Origin: Scenedesmus sp. ARA3
Lineage: Eukaryota; Chlorophyta; Chlorophyceae; Sphaeropleales; Scenedesmaceae
Reading direction: 5' to 3'
DNA length: 64,000 nucleotides
Assembly: GCA_004335835.1 (NCBI GenBank)
Contig: RWJK01000920.1
Coordinates: forward strand, 1-64,000
Shown piece after piece: positions 12,251 through 23,100 of this stretch (the first letter of the stretch is position 1; each line of letters starts with the position of its first letter). The position numbers and the translations under genes are program-made. Under the pieces are notes generated by a model that saw only the letters and a program-made list of their open reading frames with translations, searched no databases and was not told the DNA's origin.

Positions 12251-12413
12251 GCTTCTGGGAAGCTGTTTCTACGAACCAACACATCAACAGCTAGAGCAAC
12301 GTATCAGGAAACTCATCTCTACACCTCTTCGTAGCAGCGTAAGCCGTCTTGACCACACTCGAATCACACAACCACCAGATCGTGCTATGTTCACCACACA
12401 TCACACAACCACA

Positions 12414-13772
12414 TCACGCCACGCGCTGCCGCTTGTGCAGGCAGCAGCCCATGCAGCCCAGGCAGGCAGGCTGCATGCAGCCCTGCTGCAGGCACAGCAG
12501 GTAGCAGCCTGTGCGCAGTGCATAGTCCATGGCACTGCCGCCCACCAGCGGCAGCAGCAGCAGCGCAGCATCCTGCTCATCAATCTGCTGCTGCTGCTCC
12601 TTGGCCTGCTGCTGCTGCTGCTGCTGCAACTGCTCTGCAGCTGCAACATTTGGCAGCACTTGCGCCGGCACAGCCTGGACTGGCGGCACCTGCTGCTGTG
12701 GCGTCACGGGCTGCACAGTCAGCTGCATCTGCGGCTGCACAGGCAGTGGCGAAAGAGCCTGCTGCTGCTGCTGCATCTTCTTGGGCTGCTCCACCTGCTG
12801 CAGCTGCACAGGCTCCGCCTTGACAGCAGCGTCGGCTGCTGTCTTTGCTGCTGGTGCTGGCACTGCAGCCTCAACAAGTGCTGCTGGCTCTGCAGCAGCC
12901 ACAGTCCCTGCTGCAACCGCAACAGGCTCAGCTGCTGCTGCTCCCTCAGCTTCCCCTGCGCGCTGCCAGCGCAGGAAGTGCTGCCTGCCGTCCCCTGACA
13001 CCAGCAGTGACACGCTATCGCCTGCTGCCAGCTGCTGCTGCCTAAACAACTGATCCACCTGCTCTAGCACATACATGGGCTTGGCGTTGCTGCCATTGGC
13101 CCAGGCCCGCACCATGACCTGGCAGCTGCCCCCACAGGGCAGACCCACAGCCAGCCTGTGGCCCTGGCCCACTGGGCGGGAGCCAAGGGAAGACTCAACC
13201 TGCTTGCAGCGCAGGATGACGCGCTTGGCGTTGGCATCGCTGCGCGTGAGGGCTTTGGACAGCAGCACGCGGCAGCCGGCAGGCAGGGCCGCAGCTGAGG
13301 GTGTACTGGGTGCCTGCTGCTGCTGCGCCTGCTGCTGCTGCTGCTGCGCCTGCTGCTGCTGCTGCTGGGGGGTGATGGATGCTGCAGCTGCAGCTGTGGC
13401 GGAAGGGCTGGGAGTGGTGGGCTGGTTGGCAGCAGCTGCTGGTGGGGCCGCTGCGTCATCAGCAGTGGCAAAGGCTGCAGCGACAGCAGCAGCAGCTGCA
13501 GCTGTCCTGCTGGGCAGGGAGGTCACCTCCTCGCCATCATCAGAGTGCTGCCTGCAGCGTGTGGCGGCTGACAGCTGCGTTCGCATGCCTGCAGCTGGTG
13601 TGGCTGCTGCTGCTGCTGCTGTTAGTGCCATGGGTACCTGCATGCTGGTGGTGCCAGGCACGTGGTTGTACAGGCTGCCATGCTCCTGCTGGGAGGAGCT
13701 GGTGCTGCTGGGCTGCTGCTGCAGCACGCTGTCGCTGTGCATGGGGAGCTGCGAAGACGACCGGCGCTTCAT
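12414..13772 (-). CDS. B3 DNA-binding domain protein, Gln-rich
   Basis: Putative nuclear transcription factor of the plant B3 superfamily. It reads as one uninterrupted 452-residue frame. Residues about 167-272 resemble a B3 fold: VLLSKALTRSDAN at the start, KRVILRCKQVESSL, a central RAWANGS strand, MYVLEQVDQLFRQQQL, the typical AAGDSVSLLVSGDG turn, and HFLRWQ at the end. Flanks are low-complexity: Ser/Ala-rich N-terminus, poly-Gln at about 136-153, and a Gln/Pro/Ala-rich C-terminal third ending in a Cys-rich tail and KRQRVA. Such flanks are common in algal regulators. The DNA target cannot be inferred. Its 5' end faces the secreted-protein gene at 15.9 kb. An upstream noncoding exon is possible. 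Confidence 0.75.
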   Translation of the reverse strand: MKRRSSSQLPMHSDSVLQQQPSSTSSSQQEHGSLYNHVPGTTSMQVPMALTAAAAAATPAAGMRTQLSAATRCRQHSDDGEEVTSLPSRTAAAAAAVAAAFATADDAAAPPAAAANQPTTPSPSATAAAAASITPQQQQQQAQQQQQQAQQQQAPSTPSAAALPAGCRVLLSKALTRSDANAKRVILRCKQVESSLGSRPVGQGHRLAVGLPCGGSCQVMVRAWANGSNAKPMYVLEQVDQLFRQQQLAAGDSVSLLVSGDGRQHFLRWQRAGEAEGAAAAEPVAVAAGTVAAAEPAALVEAAVPAPAAKTAADAAVKAEPVQLQQVEQPKKMQQQQQALSPLPVQPQMQLTVQPVTPQQQVPPVQAVPAQVLPNVAAAEQLQQQQQQQAKEQQQQIDEQDAALLLLPLVGGSAMDYALRTGCYLLCLQQGCMQPACLGCMGCCLHKRQRVA

Positions 13773-15865
13773 GATGCGGGGAGCAGCACTGTGGTCGCTA
13801 CGACGCCGACCTGCAAGAAGCCACGGGACACAATCTAAGGGTCAGCTGCAAGCGTCCAGCTCAGCAGAACGAGCAAGGTTGCTGCATGCCGAGCAAGATA
13901 AACATGAAGGGCATGCTCCGAAACATGTCGCTGGTCCAACTATCTCAACCACGCATCGCAGGCAGCACGTTCGTGACAGCCAACGCACCTGTGGCTTGCA
14001 GGACCGGCTTCGACTCCAGATCGCAAAGGGCTGAAGGGGCGTAGCTAGACCTGTGTAAGGACGCAGGTGGCGTGAAGTCAGTGCCTTGGCAAGGTAGACA
14101 AGCAGCAGTGTCGACCACAAAACGCTACAACCAACTCACTTTGCGAACCCGCTTGCTGCAACGTCTTGCAAGCGTTTGCCTGCCATTAAAGGCTTTGGAG
14201 AGCTTAAAGCTGCCAGTGGAAACGAGTCTGAGCTAACCAAGCCTATTAGGCGATACAGAACTCTGGATGCGGTATAAGCAAACTGCGCTGTTGTTGCTGG
14301 AAAACGCTGTACAGACGTACAATCGCCTAATGCTTGACAGAAGATGCGTGTGCACTTGATATCTCCTGTCACACGGCGGTTCAGGTTTGACCTTAGCAGA
14401 CAATTCGTTTTCCTTCGGCCGCTTCAAAAGAAAACACGTTGTTTTAGCTGCAAAGTCACATTTTGGTTCTTTTCTGTCCAATTCGTGCTTGGAGGCCGTG
14501 GTGGTTCAGTATGCTGCTGTGCTCCAGCTACCCCCCTACAGCTTCAGCACTTTCAACAAACTGGGCTTGACCTGCAGAATTGTTTGTGGTCGTAGTAAGC
14601 ATCGGTCGTTGCATGTGATATTTGCTTCTTAAAGCAAAGGAGGAACCGCAGCGGAGCACTGTGTGCAGTGGCGAGGCCTGCAGGCCAGCTGGCCTTACAG
14701 CACCTGGCGCCATCTGGCCAGTAGGTGCTGCAATCACGTTCATGGTGTGAACCAAACAAATGTTTTCGATCATCAGCAGCCCGTGTGCATCCATCGCAGA
14801 GTGCTGGACAGTGCTGCAGTGCTGCAGAGGTCAAGTACCGCTTTGTCCTGAACGAACCTTGACAGCTTCAGCCGCTGAGCTGAGTCAGTCGCCTGTCGGT
14901 CCCCATCACACAGCATCGACTTCTGTATGCAGAGCAAAGCATACACAATGCTTGATGAGTCTCACACTACTGCTGAACTACTCAACTGCCTGTTATAAAC
15001 ATGATGCACTGCATGGCATGCTGCTGTTGCCGGCGCCGGTGCTGGGTTGCAGCTAGTAGCGGTGCTGCTCCTGCTGCTGCCGATGCTGCTGCAATAAGCT
15101 CCCAAGCGATGCCATCATGCTGCTGCTACCTTGCTGCTGCTGCCGCTGCTGCTGCGGCAGTGCAAGGCCGCTTCTTGGGCTGTGCTTGATATTCCTCACA
15201 GCAGCAGCACCACCACCAGGCAGCATCATCAGCCCTGTACAGGCGAGCATCCACTGCGCTGTTCTGCAAGTAAAGGGCTTGGAGGCTTTCGCAGCAGTAG
15301 CGGCATGCTGGGGTGTAGCAGTGGGGCAGTGCTATTGCTGCAGACGGGCTGCAGCTGCCCACCAGGATTATGTGCTCCCATGTGATCTGCAAAGGCCTCG
15401 TACAGGTCAATCCCATGGTGCAGGACTGCCTAATCACGTAGCTGGGCTACGATGGGTTTGCTGATGTTGGCAGGTGGACCACAGAGCAACTTGTGTTGCA
15501 TGGGGTGACCCAGCCGCAGCCCGCATCACACCCAAACAGAGCATACACCTGCATAAACATGTACTGCTTGCTACTTCCTTTACGTTCGTACAAAGATGCT
15601 CTCCTAGACGCAGCTAAGAGCTGCTTGGGAGGAGATGTAATAGGGTTAGACTGAGCTGCTGCCGAGGTTCCCCCACTAGTAAGTGACGCGTGTGTCTTTC
15701 AGGTGGCCGCATTGCCGCACGCTCCAGTCTTGTCAGCTGTCGTGTTGGCAGCGTATGTCGGTGTTACTCCAGAGCGTCTGAGCACAATTATTTCCTCTGC
15801 TGGCTCGTCTGCACTGCTGCAGCCTTGCCATTTGATCGCGTCTGCAGCCGGCTGAAGCATCCGCA
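13773..15865. other. Divergent intergenic region
   Basis: About 2.1 kb between the start of the B3 gene (minus) and the start of the modular secreted protein (plus). It should contain both promoters. Only short, unconvincing open frames and short CTG-rich patches (about 15060-15170) are present. No gene is supported. Confidence 0.5.
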
Positions 15866-17258
15866 ATGAGAAACTCCTTCATCTGGGTCGCGATATTCGC
15901 GCTGCTCAGCCCTCCACTGCTAGGTATGCTGCCGTTCCGTCGCAACAAGCCTTTGGGTCGCCCCGTACGACGAAGCCTGGGCAGCATGATCTCTTTGCTT
16001 CCACTGATCAGAGTGATGCTACTGCGAAATGCAGCGCACGGTGCCATGTAGCAGCATGCTGACCTAGGTGGACCTGCTAGCAGCAGTAGCATCCTGCTGC
16101 CCAAATGCTGACCTTGAAGGCACTTGATGGTTGCATGATGGCGACATTTGAACAGACAATCAAACAAAAAAGCACTGAGCGACTGCCCAGTATTAGTCAA
16201 GCTGGCCGATCCAGGGGAGGGGGAGTGACTGTACAGCAACATGTTGTCACCCGCACCCTCACAGCCTGACGTTACCCCCAAGCCATCCTAGTTCACTTCA
16301 CCCTCACAACTCGCTCTGCCTGTGGCTTGTAGCTCGTGGGTGCCCCCACCTGACTGTGTGCGCACGCATGTGCTGTGTCTGGCTGTTTTTTTTCGTGATG
16401 CAGGAGCAGCTGGGGCAGCTGCTGCAGCAGCAGGCTCTGCTGTGCAGGCAGCACACGCGGAAGAGCTGCAGGGCGCTGCTGCTCGTACACTGTTACAAAT
16501 AGGCTGCCAGTACGGTGCCCTGCCAGCGCTTCCAAGCAACGCGCGCTGGAGCTCTGCCTCCTGCAGACAGACTGCTGGCCAAGCAGCACCTAGCGACGTC
16601 TGTGCCGCTGAATGCCTACCAGGATTCAGCACAAGCGGCAGCCGCAGCTTGATCTGTCTGGGCTCCACCAACAACACCCCTTGGGGCCCGGGGCCCGGCG
16701 CGCAGGATTTGTCATGCACAGGTATGCTACTGCTTTGAGAGAGGATAGTTGCATGTGGGTCCTGGCACCATCGTAGATGCCACTGCCTTTGTCGAACACA
16801 TTGCAACGCTGCGCTGCTGTACCTACCCGCAGTGGATAGGGTTGGCATGGACTGGTAACGTGGAAAATGTCTCCTCTGTGTCAGGGTGTCATTGTGTCTT
16901 CCTCGTGTGCACCTGGGTGTTGCTGCAGGCTGTGCAGGCACCCCTGACAGCGCTACTCTGCCAGCCAACGCGGCGTGGTCATGCGGGCAGAGCCCCGGCA
17001 GTGCACCAGGCTCCACCTGCAGTGCGGTGTGCGCAGCCGGGTACGTCCAGGTCGGCAGCTGGTCCTCGCTGTGTGCTTTCGCCCCTGGGGGCCAAGCCTG
17101 GCAGGCGCCAAGCGGCAGCGGCATCACATGCTCGCCGGAAGGTGCGGCCGCACGCTGACGACAACCACGGCAGCAGCAGCAGCAACAGCAGCAGCAGCAA
17201 CTACAGGATGCCTGCAGTGCCGGCAGCAGCAGCCCCTGTATGACTGCCAATGACGGCG

Positions 17259-17289
<31 letters not shown>

Positions 17290-18247
17290 CAGCTAGATGT
17301 GGCAGGCGTGGATGCCTGGCTGTTAAATTTTGACCTGGCACTACATCATACACAGGCAGCTCATCTAGCACCCCAGGGCTGCTGCTTGGCTGCCTGAATG
17401 CGGTACCTGCGGCACTCAACACAACACTGTGTATGTTATCCTGCTGCTGCTGCTTCGCCCTGTCTGCATGCAGTGCCCCAAGGGTCTTGCTCAAACAGCC
17501 CCGGCCCATCCCTTGTTGGAATGCCGCTCAATGCTCAGTGGTGAGCCGCCAGCTGGTCAAGCAGCAGCAGCAGCAGCAGTAGCAGCAGCAGCAGCAGCGC
17601 CATCTACACACCAATGTTGTACACCTCAGAGGCAGCTGCGACGTGCCCAATTGCAATGAAATGCCAAGGATGCCGTCAGCAGCTTTCGGAACATGCCAGG
17701 CTGCGCAGCAGCACCACTTCACATTGCCGGGCACCTTGATGCCACATGTTAGCGCACTGTCAGAAGCTGCCTGCCACTCAACTGCAAGCAAGCCACACAC
17801 GACTGCCTCTGCTGTGCAGGGCCTGTTCCGGGCAGGTCACCCTCAGCGGCAGCATCTGCCAGGCTTCCTGTGCAGCTGGCTATGCCAACGTGGCCCCCAC
17901 CGTCCGCGAGGCCGCATGCCTGAACGGAGTGTGGCGGGCGCCAACAGGAAGCATGAGCTGTGTCCAGGGTATGCACTGCTGTGGTTGTTCTTGCAGAGAT
18001 GCATGGTCGTTTTGGCGCCACAGCATGCTGCTGATGTGGGGGCCTGTCTTGAATCCAGGCTAGGCACGATGCCACTGCCAGCAAGTTGGCAGGGCTGCCA
18101 AGAATTGCCAGCATTCACCATCAGGCTGCAGCTGCCACCAGCCGTGCTCAGCTGTCTGCCTGCCACACACTGCCGGCGAGCGCCTGATTTTCGTTTCTTG
18201 CCGCTGCGTGTTGGCTACTTCTGCTACTGCTACTGCTGCTGCTGCTG

Positions 18248-18298
<51 letters not shown>

Positions 18299-20061
18299 AC
18301 GGTATCGTGCCTATTCACCTGCCTGCAGGCACTGCCCCCTGCCTGCAGCCGCCGCCGTCTGCCTGGCTGCCCGTTGGGGGCAAGTGGGACTGCAAATTCA
18401 CGCCGCATGCAGCAGCCTGCACTGCCAGCTGCGGTGCACAGTACACCAAGAGCGGCAACACCTTAGCATGGTGCTATAACGGTGTGTGCGCCAGTCATGT
18501 GCGCTGACTCGTGTGTCAATAATAGCATCTAAGCAAGCATGTCTGCTGTGTAGGAGGCATGTATGTTTAGGCTGCATGTGCCTGTGTTTGCGTGTGCGTG
18601 TGTGCTCTGCTGCACATGAACAGCTCAAAGCTGCAAATGCCTGTTGTAGCCCTCGGCTTGCGAGTTGCTGTCTGCTGTGATGTGCCGCTGTTGCAGGGCA
18701 ATACTCACCGCCGGCTACAAACATCACCTGCACTCCTGTGGGTGAGTCTTTCATAGCCTGTGCTATGCAATGTCTGGTGGGGACAGGCAAGGGGCTGTTT
18801 GCCTAAGATAAGTGTGCCTGCCACAACAACATGCATGCATGTTGGGAGTTGGTGTATGCCCTGGTGGTGTGAATGCGCCCGCCTCAAAAGTATGCTTGCA
18901 AGAAATGCCCGTGGCGTGCGCATCAGCAACTTGTGTAATGAGCGCGGCCACACCGGCAGCAGCATCAGCCTCAGGTACCTGTCTCATCATTGAAGAGTTC
19001 CAGGGTGTTGAAACACTGCTGTTGATTTAACCAGGCTCCCAAGTGCGCATGCAATACAACACGTGCCGCCGATACTTCAGCTTGCCGGCGTCAGCTGTGT
19101 ATGCGATGCATCTCGCGTTGCAGCAGAATGGCTGGGACGCAACCGTGCTTGCAGCAGCTCTTCTCTCAAGCCCTGTGGCAGCCATTTCCTGCACTGAGCT
19201 GCTGATAAACTTGACACGCACTGCTTGCTGTTCTGCTGCAGGCTGCAGCAGCAGCCAGGTCCCCCAGGTCGACCCTGTCGCAATATGGGCCTGCAAGGTG
19301 CCGGCTGCTCACGGTTCCAACTGCTCCTCAGACTGCAACACCACTGCCTTAGTTCTGGACCCGCCTACTGTCACATGCAACTTTGGTGGGCAATCTGCGT
19401 GTGATTGGCCTGTCGCCCTGCAGCATCCAAGCAGCACCACCTTGGCACTGCAACCAGTACATCGCATGCACCATTTGCAGCTTGTTCATGACACTAGTGT
19501 TGCAGTGCTGCAAGCCTGTGCTGTTAGCTGTTGACGCAATCTGCTGTGGTTGTCTTCCTAATATGCCATGTGCAGCGCGTGTGGAGTTCACTGGAAGCAG
19601 TGGCAGCATCAGCTTCATGGCAGGAACGGCAGAGAAGCAGCCATTGCGGCACACCAGCAGTTGCAGCTCATGTTCCGTTGATTCGTGCAACACTCAGCGG
19701 TAAATTGCTGAATTGCAGTGTATGACCTTCACGCCGTGTTTCTGCTGTGGATGCCGTGTCGTGCTGCAGGCACCTGGGTGTACACGGGAGGCAGTTGCAA
19801 TGGTGTATGTGAGTCCCTCATTCTCGCTGCATGCGCTTGATGCTTCTATTTGCTGTTTCTGGCCAGCCACTGCAGTCTCAGCTCATCATGCGCTGCAGAA
19901 TGCCGTGTGTGGCTGTCGCAAGAAGTGCTGTTGATGCTATGCACACAGAATCACGCACACAGTGGTGCAGGGTGTTTGCTGCATGTGGACTGCGCCAGTC
20001 TAACAGCGTGATCAATTGGCGGTTGTCAGCTGCTGCAGCTGCTGTCCCCTGATGACTGAAC

Positions 20062-20100
<39 letters not shown>

Positions 20101-23100
20101 GCTGCATGTTGCTGTTCTGGTGCAGCAATTAGAAACTACTACGTCACGGCTACAGGTAGAGGCATCACGTACTGGATGCACAGCACCACTTGACAGCAGC
20201 TTGGATGATTCGCTGCATGCCTGTGCAGCTGCATGCTGCAGCCTTGAAGCAGCTGTAAGGCATGTGCTGATCACATCGTAACTAGCAGGCTGGCGGTGCC
20301 TGAAGCATTCAGGCAACGCTGCATGCGTTGAACATGCCGCAATGCATCACATGTTGCCTGCTTGCCTGTGGCTGACTTGCTGTGCTGACGTTCTGTGCTG
20401 CCGGGCACGTGTCACATGGAGCAGGTCCACAGGATTTCATACTTGCAGTTGCAAGGATTCTGGCAAGGGGTGAAGGAACAATCATTGGCCAAATTATCAT
20501 GAATTACTTGAACAAACTATGTGAGTACCACACCGTGCACTGCGGCAAAGCCGCCTGCAGTGCTGAACTATGTACTGTAGGCACAGCCGTGCTGTACTGC
20601 ACACCGCGCTGAGCGCCAGGCATGCATATGGTACAGCAACTTGCTAGCTCAACCAGCCGCAAAAAGATGCAGTCCTGCCAGCAATGCTGCCAACTGCACT
20701 ACATCACTGCTGGAGTGAGGTTGCAGCGCACCTGCCTGCCGGGCCCGCCGCCAAACGTGCTGTCTGCGTATGCATCCCTGCCTGTCAACTGCTGCAGACA
20801 AGCTCTTTGCCCAGTTCATCAGCATATTTGCGGGCGCCTTCGCTGAGGCGGCAAAAGAAGTTGTGAAGCTGGGCTTGGACTTCAAGGTGGTTGGTGTGTG
20901 GGTGGCCGGGGCGCTCAACAACACAGCCAACAGCACGCAGGCGCGGCAGCTGCTGATGCAGCAGGGCCTGGACGGGCTGGTGATCGGTGTACAGGTGAGC
21001 TACACGATGCAAGCCTTACTATTCAAGCTGCGTGGCTGATTTGCATCAGAAGCAGGCAACACTGTTGGGCATGTGTTGTCCTCGATTAGACTAGAGGAGG
21101 TCAAGGACACGCCTGTGAGTTCACATGATGGGCTTGCAAGCTGCATTGTCAGAACTGTACAGGTGAGGCACTGTCCGTGGCTGCACAGCATGCTGTCTCT
21201 CTGCCTAGACCCTGGCGTGCTTCGGCAGCACACCCTGTCACTTGCTGCTTGAGTTCAGGCTGCGGCCCCTGTGGGCCTGGCGCCGCTCCGCAAGTTGGGT
21301 CTGCAGGCTGCGATGTCTGATGTTTCTCTATGGCGAAAAGTTGCCGTCTGTGGTGTGGGCCGCAGCACATGCCCGATGCAGCAAATGTGCGGCAGTACTG
21401 GTTGCGCAATGTGCAGCTGTACTGATGACTCCAATGATATGCAGCGGTACTGGTTACACAGCAGAACTGGTGATGCAAATCTCCTGCAGCAGATATGGTT
21501 CTTGCCGCATGTGCCGTGCCGTGCCGTCACCGTAGCTGCACTGGTTGGCTGTTGCCATCCTTCTGTTGCTGTTGCGTGTGATAGCTTCTGCTGTGTGGCT
21601 GCTGCAGGCTGCCGGGCAAGCGTGTATCAAACGGCTGCACCACTAATGCTGCAACCGCTAAAGCTGCATGCTGCGTGCCTGCATGTGATGCACACCGCAA
21701 GCGGCTGCTTGTCATGCTACAGCGCGCACGCACACATCCTAACACTGCTGCTTGCAACTGCTCCGCATGCACAGGTGTCCTTTGGGGAGGGGGTTGTGGC
21801 AGAGACAGTGGAGTCGGTGGTGGATGCTGCAGTCAACACGCCAAGCTTCATGAGCTTCGTGTTTGCGCAAGGCCTCGCAATTGGAAGGAACACCTATTCC
21901 GTGGACGAGAGCATCCTGCAGCAGGTGCAGTGCAGCAACATGCATCTTTTGATTGTGAACGTGTAACGTATGAATGTAGCAGGCGACTGTTTGCATGTTC
22001 GGCAGCACGTGCACGGCTGAGCACCTACTTTGATCATGCCTGGGATGCAGACATTGCGCTGTACTCTCCGCTGTGCAACAGCCATGCATAGTTCATGACA
22101 TGTACCCCACTGCATGGCCCGCACCTAGTGCACCATCACATGTTTGTGTTACGTGTCGCATGTCATACCATGATCCACTGCCATGATCCAATAACCTGAT
22201 CCACTGCAGGCTGCACTTGATTATATCTGGCTTCGGGTATGTGCCGGATCTGCAGGTAACACTGACGCTCAGCGACAGTGCTGGCAACCCAATTGGAGCA
22301 TCTGCAGGCGCAGGTGGGGCTGCTGCTGCTGCTGCTGTTGCTGCAGCTTGTACCAATGTACTGCAGTAGAAGACAGGCCAGCTGACACGGCCCAGAGGTG
22401 TACTGCTGTGCACCTGCGCTGGGGGTGTTTACTGCCACCGTTTCGGGAGCTTAGGGGTCACTCATGATATTTTGTTGGCGTGGTGACATCTGCTGCTGCT
22501 GCTGTCACAGGCAACTGCCTGATGCAGCTGACACCAAGCATGCAAGCCAACAGCTCCGCAGGCATTATCAGCGCGACCGAAACCAGCGGCGGGTCCGCGG
22601 TGGCGGTATGTGCTGGCGCCAATGCTCTGTACACAACCTTTGACTACCAGGGCAGCAGGTGGGGGCTGCAGCTAGCCGTGCATTGCCAGGGCATGGGCCA
22701 CTGTTGCTGCCTGCATTGCTGTTGATCTTTTGCATTTCTGAGAATAATATACAATCAGGCGCACATCTGCGCAAGTATCACTCAAGGGTAGCACTCTGCG
22801 GAGTCCAGCCATCACTATTTGTCTCCCCGACTCCATCTGACGGGCCTTGCGCGCTGTACTGCTTGCTGCTGTCTGCACTGCGTGGCTGCAGCACTGTCAC
22901 GAACTCCACCGTGCTGACAGCCAGCATCGCCAACAGCAACACCACAACATGCAGCCTCAGTCCAGGTGCGGCGCACTCAGCATGCAGCAGCACAGCAGCA
23001 CTGCTGCTGCAGCAGCACCGCATGAGCTGCACCTCCGCAGGATGCATGCATTGCATGTACAGCACAGTTTGGGCGGGTTCAAGCGCTGCATAAGGGTGCA

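Larger units (their letters stand above)
8170..12413. other. 4.2-kb stretch without a recognisable gene
   Basis: The first few hundred bases must include the RPL10 promoter and 5' UTR. Two overlapping opposed open frames of about 220 codons (9207-9872 minus, 9571-10239 plus) lack family similarity and splice-consistent ends and are not called. From roughly 9240 to 12400 the plus strand is rich in A and C (GT-rich on the minus strand), matching the sense composition seen downstream of other genes here. It may be a very long trailer of the B3 gene or an unannotated minus-strand noncoding transcript. Confidence 0.45.

Noticed and set aside
12387..12998. 203-codon plus-strand frame
   Set aside because: Shadow of the Gln-rich B3 gene on the opposite strand; mostly Leu/Cys from reversed CAG codons.
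15733..16281. 182-codon minus-strand frame overlapping the secreted-protein start
   Set aside because: No motif. The plus strand here encodes a signal peptide and a donor in phase with the downstream module exons.
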